Origin: Velocimicrobium porci
GTDB taxonomy: Bacteria > Bacillota > Clostridia > Lachnospirales > Lachnospiraceae
Length of the DNA stretch: 64,000 nt
Direction of reading: 5' to 3'
Assembly (NCBI RefSeq): GCF_009696045.1
Contig: NZ_VUMT01000005.1
Location: forward strand, 1-64,000
Shown: positions 8,014-17,422 of the stretch, in pieces
How the letters are laid out: every line of letters begins with the position of its first letter
Numbering within the stretch: the first letter of the stretch is position 1
Notes under the pieces: model-generated
Database searches by the model: none
Seen by the model: only the letters and a program-made list of their open reading frames with translations
Told to the model about the DNA's origin: nothing
Made by a program: the position numbers and the translations under genes

Positions 8014-9882
8014 ATGAAGATAGGTTATTTGCATATAAAAAATTTTAAGTCAATTCGTGATTTAGAGATTAGCGATGTAGAAAATGCACTTATTCTGGTT
8101 GGAAAAAATAATACAGGAAAAACAGCAGTCATTGATGCAATTCGGGTTGTATCAGGGGACTATCAAATAGAAAAAAAGGATTACAGAACGGATGAAAAGA
8201 GTATTTCTATTGAAATGCGGGTTTTTTTCGATGAAGAGGATTTAGCTCTATTTCATCGAAAAGGGATTGTAAGTAAATATAAAAAATTTGATTTGTGGAA
8301 AAAAGACTTTATGATTAAGCTGCCTTCGTTTCAGAATGGGGAGCTTGCATTTACCTGTATTGTAAATCCGGCAGGAGATATGAAATATAATGACGGATAC
8401 AAGAAGAATAACCCCTATATAAGGGCGGTATTTCCTAAAATCTATCATATTGATCAGCAAAGAAACCTAGATTCTATTCAAAATGAAGTATTTCGTTTTT
8501 ATGATAAAGCCTCTTTATCAAACTTAAGAGAAAATGTCTGCATCTTTGACCAGACGAGAAAATGCAATCGATGTTTTAATTGTATTGGAGTAATTAATAA
8601 AAAATCGCCAGAAGAATTAACTGTTTTTGAAACAACAAGATTATTGGAATACAAACTATTTCATATGAATATCAATCAATTTTCAGATAAACTGAATCGA
8701 TATTTTCATGCCAATGGAAGTCCGTCAAGCGATATTAAATTTGAAGTTAATTTTGATGTTGACCACATGTTTCAGATTGAAACAAAGGTTTATAACAGGG
8801 AGAGAGAAACGGTTGGTACTATGAATACACTGAGTGCAGGACTTCGAAGTATATATACATTGTCTTTGCTGGAAGCTTATGTAGATGAAGAGAATACGAT
8901 ACCTTGTATTATTATGATTGAAGATCCGGAAATTTATTTACATCCCCAGCTTCAAAAAACAGCGAGTGAAATTTTGCTTCGGCTTTCACGAAAAAATCAA
9001 GTTATATTTTCAACACATTCACCAAATATGATTGTTAACTTTTCTTCAAAGCAGATCCGCCAGGTGGTTTTGGATAAAGAATATTATACAACAATTAAAG
9101 AAGAAACGGATATTGATGAAATTTTAGATGATTTAGGTTATACGGCAAATGATTTTATGAATGTCAGCTTTGTATTTATTGTAGAAGGAAAACAGGACGA
9201 GAGCAGATTGCCGTTATTGCTAGAAAAGTATTATTCTGAAATTCTGGATGATGATGGAAAATTACAAAGAATTTCAATTATTCCGACAAATAGTTGTACG
9301 AATATTAAAACTTATGCGAACTTAAAATATATTAACCAACTTTATTTAAAAGACCAATTTTTGATGATAAGAGATGGAGATGGTAAGAATCCTGAACAGT
9401 TAAAACGGCAGCTTTGTGGTTATTATAAACAACGGGAAAAGGAAGATGTTGGTCATCTTCCGAGAGTTATGCCAAGAAATGTATTGATTTTAAAATATTA
9501 TTCATTTGAAAATTATTTTTTAGATGCCAGTGTTATGGCGAAAATAGGTATTGTAAAAAATGAAGAAGAATTTTATAATATTCTTTACGCAAAATACAAA
9601 GAATATCTTTATAAGCTTGCAAGCACAAAACATATGATGGAAGAAACCGGAGTACAGATAAAAAGCAAACAGGATTTGAAAGATAATATGGAACTTATCA
9701 AAATATATGTCAGAGGGCATAATTTGTTTGACATTTTTTACGGAAAATACAGACATAAAGGTGAGAAAGAAATTCTGCAAAAATATATTGATGTTGCACC
9801 AAGAGAGGTCTTTAAAGATATTTTAGATGCGATAGATTGCTTTATTTATTTTGAAAATCGAAAGAGAGGAAACAAAGGATGA
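8014..9882 (+). CDS. OLD-family ATP-dependent nuclease (AAA ATPase plus TOPRIM)
   Basis: 622 residues. Walker A is GKNNTGKT near residue 34. The ABC-type signature region LSAGLRSIYTL is near 275, and Walker B IIMIEDPEIYLHP is near 300, followed by the H-loop STHSP. The TOPRIM part begins with FIVEGKQDESRL (acidic Glu) near residue 390. OLD proteins are nucleases acting on DNA, in repair or phage defence. An unusual insert near residue 170-190 has four cysteines (C-x7-C-x2-C-x2-C), probably binding metal. No UvrD-like partner is adjacent, so it is not a Gabija pair. It overlaps aroK by 4 nt. Confidence 0.8.
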   Translation: MKIGYLHIKNFKSIRDLEISDVENALILVGKNNTGKTAVIDAIRVVSGDYQIEKKDYRTDEKSISIEMRVFFDEEDLALFHRKGIVSKYKKFDLWKKDFMIKLPSFQNGELAFTCIVNPAGDMKYNDGYKKNNPYIRAVFPKIYHIDQQRNLDSIQNEVFRFYDKASLSNLRENVCIFDQTRKCNRCFNCIGVINKKSPEELTVFETTRLLEYKLFHMNINQFSDKLNRYFHANGSPSSDIKFEVNFDVDHMFQIETKVYNRERETVGTMNTLSAGLRSIYTLSLLEAYVDEENTIPCIIMIEDPEIYLHPQLQKTASEILLRLSRKNQVIFSTHSPNMIVNFSSKQIRQVVLDKEYYTTIKEETDIDEILDDLGYTANDFMNVSFVFIVEGKQDESRLPLLLEKYYSEILDDDGKLQRISIIPTNSCTNIKTYANLKYINQLYLKDQFLMIRDGDGKNPEQLKRQLCGYYKQREKEDVGHLPRVMPRNVLILKYYSFENYFLDASVMAKIGIVKNEEEFYNILYAKYKEYLYKLASTKHMMEETGVQIKSKQDLKDNMELIKIYVRGHNLFDIFYGKYRHKGEKEILQKYIDVAPREVFKDILDAIDCFIYFENRKRGNKG

Positions 9883-10391
9883 AGAATATTGTCCTAATTG
9901 GAATGCCGGCAGCAGGGAAAAGTACAATTGGTGTTATTTTAGCAAAAGAACTAAATTACCATTTTATAGATTCGGATTTAGTAATACAAGAAAGAGAAGA
10001 ACGTTTATTGAGGGAAATTATAGCAGAAGAGGGCCTTGACCGATTTATTGAAATAGAAAATGAGGCAAATCGTTTGATTGAAGCAGAAAAAGCGGTAATA
10101 GCTACTGGTGGAAGTGTTATTTACGGCAAAGAGGCAATGGAACATTTTTACAATACATGTGTCATTGTGTATTTGAAGATTAGCTATGATTCAATTGCAA
10201 ATCGAATTGGTGACCCTAAAAAGAGGGGCGTCGTTTTAAAAGAAAATCAGACGTTAAGAGATCTGTATGAAGAACGTTGTCCACTGTATGAAAAATATGC
10301 ACATATTACGGTGGAAACAGATGGCTTGGAAATAGGTGAGGTCATGCAAAAAATAAAAAATAGTTTCAAAAATCCCGATATTATGATATAA
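9879..10391 (+). CDS. aroK: shikimate kinase
   Basis: 170 residues, the usual length. It phosphorylates shikimate with ATP in aromatic amino acid synthesis. Walker A is GMPAAGKST (residues 7-15), the shikimate-binding Asp is in DSDLVIQ and the GG-containing loop is ATGGSVIY. The typical RxxxY-type C-terminal half is present, with KRGVVLKENQTLRDLYEERCPLYEKYA containing the lid region. The ATGA overlap with the upstream OLD gene suggests translational coupling. No other shikimate-pathway genes are adjacent. Confidence 0.88.
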   Translation: MKNIVLIGMPAAGKSTIGVILAKELNYHFIDSDLVIQEREERLLREIIAEEGLDRFIEIENEANRLIEAEKAVIATGGSVIYGKEAMEHFYNTCVIVYLKISYDSIANRIGDPKKRGVVLKENQTLRDLYEERCPLYEKYAHITVETDGLEIGEVMQKIKNSFKNPDIMI

Positions 10392-10513
10392 TGTTACGAA
10401 GTATAGATTTTAACACATTAGTGTGAAATATATAAGAAGAATATTTGAAGAAAATAGTTTGATTTGTTTATTATAAATATTGAGAAATAGGAAGATTATT
10501 ATAGAGGTGTCTA

Positions 10514-11812
10514 ATGGAAGAATATATCATTAAAGGTGGAAAACCATTAGTTGGAGAAGTGACTATTGGTGGTGCAAAGAATGCAGCACTTGGTATTTTG
10601 GCTGCAGCAATTATGACAGATGAAACCGTGACCATAGATAACTTACCGGATGTAAGGGACATTAATGTACTATTGCAGGCTATGGAAGGCATAGGTGCAC
10701 ATATAGAGAGAGTTAACAGACATGTAGTTCGTATTAATGGAAGCAATATTGGTTCTGTTAATATTGATTATGAATATATCCGTAAGATAAGAGCATCTTA
10801 TTATTTGTTAGGTGCATTACTTGGTAAATATAAAAAAGCGCAAGTTGCGCTTCCGGGCGGATGCAATATTGGAAGCCGTCCAATTGACCAGCATATCAAA
10901 GGATTTAAGGCTTTAGGTGCAACAGTAAAGGTTGACCAGGGAATGATTGATGCACAGGCAGATGAACTGATTGGAAATCATATTTATCTGGATGTTGTCA
11001 GTGTTGGAGCGACAATCAATATTATGCTGGCTTCCTGTATGGCAGAAGGCAAGACAATTATTGAAAATGCGGCAAAAGAGCCTCATATTGTAGATGTTGC
11101 TAACTTTTTAAATAGTATGGGTGCTAATATAAAAGGAGCCGGAACAGACGTGATCCGCATTAAAGGTACGGACAAGCTTCATGGAAGTGAATATTCAATT
11201 GTGCCTGACCAAATCGAAGCCGGAACTTTTATGGTTGCAGCAGCAGCAACAAAAGGCGATGTTTTGTTAAAAAATGTAATACCGAAACATTTAGAGGCAA
11301 TTTCGGCAAAATTAGTTGAAATTGGTGCAGAGGTAGAAGAATTTGACGATGCCGTTCGTGTCATTGCAAAAAAAAGACTTGGAAGTACTCATGTTAAAAC
11401 GCTTCCATACCCGGGCTTTCCTACTGATATGCAGCCACAGATTGCTACTTTGCTTGCATTATCCGAGGGTACAAGTATTGTAACAGAAAGTATATTTGAA
11501 AATCGTTTTAAATATGTTGATGAATTGGCGAGAATGGGTGCTACGATTACAGTAGAAGGAAATACAGCCATTATTGATGGAACAGAAGAATTTAAAGGAG
11601 CAATTGTCAGTGCTCCGGATTTGCGTGCCGGTGCAGCTTTGGTTATAGCGGGACTTGTGGCTGATGGTTTTACTTATGTAGATCAGATTCAGTATATTCA
11701 AAGAGGATATGAAAGCTTTGAAGAAAAGCTACAAGCACTTGGAGCTTCTATTGAGCGTGTCGATGTAGATGACGAAAAAGAGATTCAAAAAGCAAAGCTG
11801 AAGATTAGTTAA
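10514..11812 (+). CDS. murA: UDP-N-acetylglucosamine 1-carboxyvinyltransferase
   Basis: 432 residues, the normal MurA length. It transfers enolpyruvate from PEP to UDP-GlcNAc, the first committed step of peptidoglycan synthesis in the cytosol. The N-terminal GGAKNAAL motif carries the catalytic Lys. The reactive Cys is in LPGGCNIGSRPID (fosfomycin target), and PGFPTDMQ with the catalytic Asp is near residue 300. A Shine-Dalgarno AGAGGTG precedes the ATG. It is followed by a terminator and stands apart from other cell-wall genes. Gram-positives often have two copies; which paralogue this is cannot be told. Confidence 0.95.
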   Translation: MEEYIIKGGKPLVGEVTIGGAKNAALGILAAAIMTDETVTIDNLPDVRDINVLLQAMEGIGAHIERVNRHVVRINGSNIGSVNIDYEYIRKIRASYYLLGALLGKYKKAQVALPGGCNIGSRPIDQHIKGFKALGATVKVDQGMIDAQADELIGNHIYLDVVSVGATINIMLASCMAEGKTIIENAAKEPHIVDVANFLNSMGANIKGAGTDVIRIKGTDKLHGSEYSIVPDQIEAGTFMVAAAATKGDVLLKNVIPKHLEAISAKLVEIGAEVEEFDDAVRVIAKKRLGSTHVKTLPYPGFPTDMQPQIATLLALSEGTSIVTESIFENRFKYVDELARMGATITVEGNTAIIDGTEEFKGAIVSAPDLRAGAALVIAGLVADGFTYVDQIQYIQRGYESFEEKLQALGASIERVDVDDEKEIQKAKLKIS

Positions 11813-11837
11813 AAGGAACAAAATGAGGTAAATTAAC

Positions 11838-11872
11838 AGCCTTACAACAGAACATGCTGTAAGGCTTATTTT
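11838..11872 (+). terminator. terminator after murA
   Basis: AGCCTTACA and TGTAAGGCT form a 9-bp stem around an 11-nt loop, followed by TATTTT. Confidence 0.75.
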
Positions 11873-11911
11873 GGTAGATATAAACAGCTAAATGATAGGT
11901 GGTGTGATAGA

Positions 11912-12718
11912 ATGGAACATTGGATGAGAAAAAGAAGGTTTTTGAAGCTGTTACTGTTAGGCGTATTATGTATGTTATTCATTCCGGGATGCAGTAACCA
12001 AAAGATTGAATCAGCACTAAATGCCATAAAGACGGCAAGCAGTAAAACTTCTGAGCTAAAAAGTGGTGAGTTTGAATTTACTTATCAATTGAAGGATGGA
12101 GATAAAAATGCAAAAAATGCGAATCAGAGAGTATGTGGTTCGTTTGCGGTAGAAGAGAAAAAGAAAGTAGACTGGACTCGAAAAATATATATTGCGGATG
12201 AGGAAACGCCAAGGACGGAACAAAAGCAGGAGGCTGGAACTCAATATCAAAAGAGCAAGCGGGAAGATGGGACGGAGGAATGGATTCCAATTAATGAAAA
12301 TGCAGTAGGATATCCGCCGGAATTAGAAGAACTGTTAAATATAACATGGAAAGTCGAAGATATTGGGAAGGTAGAAAAAGAAATACAGGATTCTGGGGCT
12401 GTAACGTATCAGATTGATTTTAGTGAGAGTTTTTTAAAGCATTTAAAGCAAGATAGGCTTCAGGGGATTCAAAAAGAATTAAAGCGGGCCAAAGAAGATG
12501 AAACTACGGATCAGGTATATTTAGATGGCTTAGAAGATTCAATAAAAACGTATCAGGCTATTAATTATCAAAACTATCGGCTGGAAATGGTTCTTGATAG
12601 TAATGGTATTATTTTAGAATATAAAACAGCAATCACAACAGCAGATGGAAATGAAGAACCAGAATTGATTTCCACGGCAACAAGTACTGTAAAATTGTCA
12701 AATTATAGTGAAAAATGA
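11912..12718 (+). CDS. predicted lipoprotein of unknown function
   Basis: 268 residues. The N terminus has basic residues (MRKRRF), a hydrophobic stretch (LLLLGVLCMLF) and the lipobox IPGC near residue 27, so the mature protein should be lipid-anchored outside the membrane. The remainder is hydrophilic, with Lys/Glu-rich segments and beta-like stretches, and resembles LppX/LolA-like outer-face proteins only in general pattern. AGGTGG lies upstream of the ATG at 11912; an in-frame ATG at 11924 is possible. It is followed by a regulator gene with its own upstream region. Confidence 0.65.
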   Translation: MEHWMRKRRFLKLLLLGVLCMLFIPGCSNQKIESALNAIKTASSKTSELKSGEFEFTYQLKDGDKNAKNANQRVCGSFAVEEKKKVDWTRKIYIADEETPRTEQKQEAGTQYQKSKREDGTEEWIPINENAVGYPPELEELLNITWKVEDIGKVEKEIQDSGAVTYQIDFSESFLKHLKQDRLQGIQKELKRAKEDETTDQVYLDGLEDSIKTYQAINYQNYRLEMVLDSNGIILEYKTAITTADGNEEPELISTATSTVKLSNYSEK

Positions 12719-12777
12719 TGCAAATATAAAGTTACCTGTGTTATAATGAAATCGTTATATTGCTAGGGGATAAAATT

Positions 12778-13365
12778 ATGGGAAAAACAACAAAAGATGC
12801 GTTGGGTGAATCACTCAAAAGATTATTGCTCCATACAACATTGGATAAGATTACAGTAAAAGATATTGTTGAAGAATGTGGAGTTAACAGACAGACATTT
12901 TATTATCATTTTCAAGATATATTTGATTTACTTAGCTGGGTATTCATACAAGAGGCAAATAAAACTTTGCAGGAGAATCGCACATGTAATACTTGGAAGG
13001 TAGGATTCTTGCAGACGCTGTGTTATATAAAAGAGCATAAAAAATTAGTGCTTAATGTATACCGTTCTGTTTCAAGAGAAACGTTGGAACGGTATCTTTA
13101 TTATGCTACATATGGTTTATTAAAGCATGTTATAGAAGAAGAGGCGGAAGGGATGTGTGTGGCGGAGAAAGATAAAAAGTTTATTGCAGATTTTTATAAG
13201 TATGCGTTTGTTGGACTTGTATTAGAATGGATTCGGTTAGGATTGAAGGAAGAACCAGAGGAAATAGTTATTCAGTTAGGAACACTTATTGAGGGTAATT
13301 TAAAAAAGGATTTGCAGAAATTTAACCAGAAAAGACCTGTTATACAGAGGAAAGATCTTGTATAA
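12778..13365 (+). CDS. TetR/AcrR-family transcriptional regulator
   Basis: 195 residues. The N-terminal HTH is clear (DKITVKDIVEECGVNRQTFYYHFQDI, residues 20-45), and the C-terminal half resembles the DhaS-type TetR subgroup. The TTG at 12760 is in frame, but AGGGGATAAAATT places the start at the ATG at 12778. The coding end lies within the terminator stem. No operon partner follows, so its target may be itself or the upstream lipoprotein gene; this is inference from proximity. Confidence 0.85.
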   Translation: MGKTTKDALGESLKRLLLHTTLDKITVKDIVEECGVNRQTFYYHFQDIFDLLSWVFIQEANKTLQENRTCNTWKVGFLQTLCYIKEHKKLVLNVYRSVSRETLERYLYYATYGLLKHVIEEEAEGMCVAEKDKKFIADFYKYAFVGLVLEWIRLGLKEEPEEIVIQLGTLIEGNLKKDLQKFNQKRPVIQRKDLV

Positions 13366-13376
13366 CAGGTCTTTTT
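13330..13376 (+). terminator. terminator overlapping the end of the TetR gene
   Basis: AAAGACCTGTTATACA and TGTATAACAGGTCTTTTT pair over 16 bp around a ~12-nt loop and end in a T run. The stop codon of the regulator lies inside the 3' arm. Confidence 0.85.
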
Positions 13377-13535
13377 ACTTTGGTGTTTTATGGAACTTAT
13401 GAATTAGAATTGTGCATTTAGAGGATAACGATGGAGCAGATTTTATATGGAGGTTTAATTTGAACAGTTTGGGAAAATATAGATATATATTATCATGGTT
13501 GGGAGAAACAGAATATAAAATTAATTAAAAAGAGG

Positions 13536-13582
13536 TTGACAAAAAAATAAAAAGAGATTACCATATACCCCATAGGGGTATA
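13536..13582 (+). promoter_or_regulatory. copper-responsive promoter with CsoR operator
   Basis: TTGACA (13536-13541) is followed 17 nt later by a weak -10 near 13559-13564. A 19-bp palindrome, TATACCCC-ATA-GGGGTATA (13564-13582), overlaps the -10 and start region. G/C-tract palindromes of this type are the known operators of CsoR repressors. With csoR encoded two genes on, the inference is that CsoR represses the whole cop operon until Cu(I) binds. Confidence 0.8.
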
Positions 13583-13603
13583 AAATAGAATGAGGTGATA
13601 GTT

Positions 13604-15877
13604 ATGAAAGAAGAGGTCTATATCATAGAAGGAATGACTTGTGCATCTTGTAGTGCCGCAGTAGAGCGTGTTACAAGAAAACTGGATGGCGTTGACCGTA
13701 GTGATGTCAATTTGACAACAAATCGTATGACAATTGTTTATGATGAAAGAAAAGTAAATCCTGATATGATTAAAGCAAAGGTAGAGAAAGCGGGATTTGG
13801 AATTAAGGAGTTTCATCAAGATAAGATGGGGCAAAAGGAATTGAAAGTTGAAAAAGAGGATGAGGAAGAATTGCAATTAAAGGGAGCAAGAAATTGTTTA
13901 ATTGGAGCAATTATATTCACGATACCTTTGCTGTACTTGGCAATGGGACACATGTTTCCATTTGAATTACCGGTTCCGGCAATTATCAGCATGAATGTTT
14001 TTCCTAGTAATTATGCTTTGATTCAGTTATTACTTACAATTCCGATTCTTTATTTTGGGAAAAATTTCTATATAATAGGATTTAAAACGTTATTTCATGG
14101 GAATCCTAATATGGATTCTTTGGTGGCAATTGGAACAACAAGCGCGTTTGTATATAGTTTAATTATGACATTTCTTATTCCTATTGACCATAGCTATGCC
14201 CATCAGCTTTATTATGAATCAGCAGCAGTTGTTGTAACGCTGGTTATGGTAGGAAAATATTTAGAAAAAAATAGCAAACAAAAAACAAAAGGTGCAATTA
14301 AGGCATTGATGGAATTGACACCTGATCAGGCGATTATCAGGGTAAACGGGGAAGAGCGGACCATACCGGTGGAAGAACTTAAAAAAGGTGATATTGTAAT
14401 TATAAAGCCGGGAGCTAAAATTCCATTGGATGGAAAGGTAATAAAAGGAGAAAGCAGTGTAGATGAATCAATGTTAACGGGCGAAAGTATTCCGGTAGAA
14501 AAAAACAGAAACGATGAAGTAATTGGCGGAAGTATTAATTTTAATGGGAGCTTAGAGGTAGAGATTACGAGAGTCGGAGAAGATACAACTCTTGCAAAAA
14601 TTATCAAATTAATTGAAGATGCTCAAGGTAAAAAAGCACCTATTTCCAAAATTGCAGACAGGGTAGCCGGTTTTTTTGTCCCTGCTGTTATGGGGATTGC
14701 AGTCATTGCTTCTATTATCTGGTTAATTGCGGGACAAGATTTATCATTTGTACTCACAATTTTTGTTTCTGTATTAGTAATTGCCTGTCCATGTGCACTT
14801 GGTCTTGCAACTCCAACAGCAATTATGGTTGGAACCGGGTTAGGAGCCAGCAATGGCATTTTAATTCGGTCAGGAGAAGCATTGGAAGCGGTTCATAAAG
14901 TAGATACGGTTGTGCTTGATAAAACAGGAACGATTACAAAGGGAAAGCCTGTTGTCACAGAAATAATAAGTAAAAATTATTCAGAAGAGGATTTACTTGA
15001 AATCGTGGCAGCAGCAGAAAGTCTATCGGAGCATCCATTAGCAAGAGCAATTGTAGAAGCGAAGAAGGAGAAATGTAGCAACAAAATTTATGAAATAGAA
15101 GCATTTAAAAGTCTGACGGGATTAGGTGTTGAGGCAAAACTACAATTACAATCGGATAAAAGTGTTATAAGAGATGTTTTAATTGGGAATTTAAAATTGA
15201 TGGAAAGCAGACAAATTACAATTGACGCTTATCAAGAGGAAGGATTTCGATTGGCAAAACAAGGACAAACACCAATGTACATTGCAGTAAATGAAACAGT
15301 GGAAGGTATTGTAAGTGTTGCAGATACAATAAAAGAAACGAGTAAGAGGGCAATCTCTGATATGAAAAAATATGGAACGAAGGTATATATACTGACAGGA
15401 GATAATAAGTTAGCTGCAAATTATATTGGAACTCAGGTAGAAGCTGATGAAGTGATTTCCGAAGTGTTGCCTGAAGATAAAGCAAATGTAATTGCAGGTT
15501 TGCAAAAAGAGGGAAGAAGCGTTATGATGGTAGGAGATGGAATCAACGATGCTCCTGCTTTAGTACAGGCGGATGTAGGGGTGGCAATTGGAAGCGGAAG
15601 TGATGTTGCAATTGAGTCAGGAGATATTGTTTTGATGAAGTCGGATTTACAGGATGCTGCGAAAGCAATTCATCTTAGTAAGCTCACAATTCGGAATATT
15701 AAACAAAATTTGTTTTGGGCATTTTTCTATAATGCAATCGGAATTCCAATTGCTGCAGGTGCTTTATATCTTGTAAATGGAACTTTATTAAGTCCGATGA
15801 TTGGTGGATTTGCAATGTCGTTAAGCTCTGTGTGCGTTGTGACAAATGCGTTACGGCTTCGAAGAAAGAAATTATAG
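13604..15877 (+). CDS. copA: copper-translocating P-type ATPase
   Basis: 757 residues. It pumps Cu(I) out of the cytosol at the cost of ATP. One N-terminal heavy-metal domain has GMTCASC (residues 10-16). Eight membrane segments are expected; the ion-binding motif is CPCALG and the phosphorylation site is DKTGT. The actuator TGES, HP (SEHPLA) and hinge GDGINDAPAL motifs are all present, so it looks fully functional. GAGGTG lies 6 nt before the ATG at 13604 (the GTG at 13595 is part of the ribosome site). It is the first gene of copA-csoR-copZ, behind a CsoR-type operator. Confidence 0.95.
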   Translation: MKEEVYIIEGMTCASCSAAVERVTRKLDGVDRSDVNLTTNRMTIVYDERKVNPDMIKAKVEKAGFGIKEFHQDKMGQKELKVEKEDEEELQLKGARNCLIGAIIFTIPLLYLAMGHMFPFELPVPAIISMNVFPSNYALIQLLLTIPILYFGKNFYIIGFKTLFHGNPNMDSLVAIGTTSAFVYSLIMTFLIPIDHSYAHQLYYESAAVVVTLVMVGKYLEKNSKQKTKGAIKALMELTPDQAIIRVNGEERTIPVEELKKGDIVIIKPGAKIPLDGKVIKGESSVDESMLTGESIPVEKNRNDEVIGGSINFNGSLEVEITRVGEDTTLAKIIKLIEDAQGKKAPISKIADRVAGFFVPAVMGIAVIASIIWLIAGQDLSFVLTIFVSVLVIACPCALGLATPTAIMVGTGLGASNGILIRSGEALEAVHKVDTVVLDKTGTITKGKPVVTEIISKNYSEEDLLEIVAAAESLSEHPLARAIVEAKKEKCSNKIYEIEAFKSLTGLGVEAKLQLQSDKSVIRDVLIGNLKLMESRQITIDAYQEEGFRLAKQGQTPMYIAVNETVEGIVSVADTIKETSKRAISDMKKYGTKVYILTGDNKLAANYIGTQVEADEVISEVLPEDKANVIAGLQKEGRSVMMVGDGINDAPALVQADVGVAIGSGSDVAIESGDIVLMKSDLQDAAKAIHLSKLTIRNIKQNLFWAFFYNAIGIPIAAGALYLVNGTLLSPMIGGFAMSLSSVCVVTNALRLRRKKL

Positions 15878-15887
15878 GAGGGATTCG

Positions 15888-16181
15888 ATGGAATGTGAAT
15901 GTAATCGAATCAAACATCGAAACGAAAAAGAATATAAAGATTTAATTAACCGGTTAAATCGTATTGAAGGTCAGGTAAGAGGCGTAAAAGGAATGGTCGA
16001 AAAGGAAGCTTATTGTGTAGATATTTTGACACAGGTATCGGCGATTCAATCTGCACTGAATGGTTTTAATAAAGTGTTGCTTTCTAATCATATTAAAACG
16101 TGTGTAGTTGATGATATAAGAGAAGGCAAAGATGAAGTGGTAGATGAGTTATTAAAAACATTACAAAAATTAATGAAGTAG
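15888..16181 (+). CDS. csoR: CsoR-family copper-sensing repressor
   Basis: 97 residues. The fold is the all-helical CsoR/RcnR dimer without a classical HTH. The family marker LNRIEGQVRGVKGMVE is present, as are the Cu(I) ligands: Cys in YCVDIL, and His and Cys in the pair spaced HIKTC (C-H-C pattern). The start at 15888 has AGGAGG just upstream. The N terminus has an extra CxC (MECEC). It lies 10 nt after copA and should autoregulate the operon through the palindrome at 13564-13582. Confidence 0.92.
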   Translation: MECECNRIKHRNEKEYKDLINRLNRIEGQVRGVKGMVEKEAYCVDILTQVSAIQSALNGFNKVLLSNHIKTCVVDDIREGKDEVVDELLKTLQKLMK

Positions 16182-16192
16182 GAGGATTTTTT

Positions 16193-16387
16193 ATGACAAC
16201 ATTAAATGTACCAGATATGCACTGTGAAAAGTGTGTAGAAAGAATAACAAAAGCATTAACGGCTGCTGACTTGAAATTTGACGTATCATTAGAAAGCAAA
16301 ACAGTTACAATTGATGGCTGTGAACATTGTGTAAAAACAGCAATTGAGGAATTAGATGACTTAGGTTTCGAAGCAACCGAAGCATAA
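16193..16387 (+). CDS. copZ: copper chaperone-like heavy-metal-associated domain protein
   Basis: 64 residues, a single HMA fold. The metal-binding loop is MHCEKC (residues 9-14), a slightly altered MxCxxC. A second cysteine pair CEHC near residue 41 is unusual and may give an extra metal or redox site. CopZ proteins hand Cu(I) to CopA or CsoR. It lies 11 nt after csoR with AGGAGG upstream, in the same operon. Confidence 0.85.
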   Translation: MTTLNVPDMHCEKCVERITKALTAADLKFDVSLESKTVTIDGCEHCVKTAIEELDDLGFEATEA

Positions 16388-16406
16388 AAAAGAGGAAGGA
16401 ATAATT

Positions 16407-17363
16407 GTGAAAATCGTATTTTTAGAAACAAAGACATTAGGTGATGATATTAATTTATCTAAATTTAATAAATTAGGTAAGGTTGTTTTTTATGAAACAA
16501 GCAAAGAGGACGAGATTGCAGAAAGAGTAACAGGAGCTGATGTTGTAGTTGTAAATAAGCTTCCGATGAATCAAAAGACATTGGGAGATAAAACAACAGT
16601 AAAGCTTATTTGTGTAACAGCAACCGGAACAAATAATATTGATTATATATATACAAGAGAGAAAAAAATTGCAGTTACAAATGTAAAAGGTTATTCCACC
16701 CCAACGGTAGTTCAGCATACGTTTGCCCTTTATTTTTATTTGATGGAGCATTTAGCTTACTATGATAATTATGTAAAATCAGGTCAATATGCGGAGTCCA
16801 ATTTGTTTACTCATTTAGACAGATGCTTCCATGACTTGCAGAGTATGACATGGGGAATTGTGGGGCTGGGAGAAATCGGTCGTGGTGTTGCTGCTATGGC
16901 ACAGGCATTTGGAGCTGATGTGATTTATTACTCGACTTCAGGGAAAAATAAAAATCAAGATTTTTTACAAGTAGAATTTGATGAATTACTTGGGCGTAGC
17001 GATGTCGTTTCTGTGCATGCACCTTTAAATGAGAATACAAAAGGGTTGTTTGGATATGAAGCATTTCAGAAAATGAAGCCGAGTGCGTATTTTTTGAATT
17101 TGGGACGTGGTCACATTGTTGTAGAAGAGGATTTGGCAAGAGCGTTGAATGAAAACTTGATTGCAGGAGCCGGACTTGATGTGTTATGTAAAGAACCGAT
17201 GACTTCAGAAAATTCGCTTTTAAAGGTAAATAATAGAGAAAAGTTAATTATTACGCCACATATCGCATGGGCAAGTGTCGAAGCACGTGAACGATTGATG
17301 GAAGAAGTATATAAAAATATAGAAGCATTTCAAAATGGAGAAAAACGAAACGTAATAGAATAA
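16407..17363 (+). CDS. NAD-dependent D-2-hydroxyacid dehydrogenase
   Basis: 318 residues, normal for the family, which reduces 2-oxoacids or oxidises D-2-hydroxyacids with NAD(H). The NAD-binding Rossmann loop is WGIVGLGEIGRGV (about 148-160). The catalytic Arg is in NLGRGHIV, the Glu in DVLCKEPM, and the His in ITPHIAWAS. The GTG start at 16407 has AGAGGAAGGA upstream. The 20-nt gap to copZ suggests readthrough from the copper operon, but a metabolic link to copper is not evident. The substrate (glycerate, lactate or other) cannot be read from sequence. Confidence 0.85.
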   Translation: MKIVFLETKTLGDDINLSKFNKLGKVVFYETSKEDEIAERVTGADVVVVNKLPMNQKTLGDKTTVKLICVTATGTNNIDYIYTREKKIAVTNVKGYSTPTVVQHTFALYFYLMEHLAYYDNYVKSGQYAESNLFTHLDRCFHDLQSMTWGIVGLGEIGRGVAAMAQAFGADVIYYSTSGKNKNQDFLQVEFDELLGRSDVVSVHAPLNENTKGLFGYEAFQKMKPSAYFLNLGRGHIVVEEDLARALNENLIAGAGLDVLCKEPMTSENSLLKVNNREKLIITPHIAWASVEARERLMEEVYKNIEAFQNGEKRNVIE

Positions 17364-17365
17364 AA

Positions 17366-17418
17366 AATGTCTTCGTGCATGAACTGATAGATTAGTGAAT
17401 TGCGCGAAGACATTTTTG
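17366..17418. terminator. bidirectional terminator between convergent genes
   Basis: AAAATGTCTTCG and CGAAGACATTTTT form a stem of about 11 bp with a ~25-nt loop, with A and T runs on both sides, serving the dehydrogenase and the complementary-strand gene. Confidence 0.8.
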
Positions 17419-17422
17419 TTTT

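Noticed and set aside
8014-9882. Gabija defence system
   Set aside because: No GajB-like helicase gene lies next to the OLD gene.
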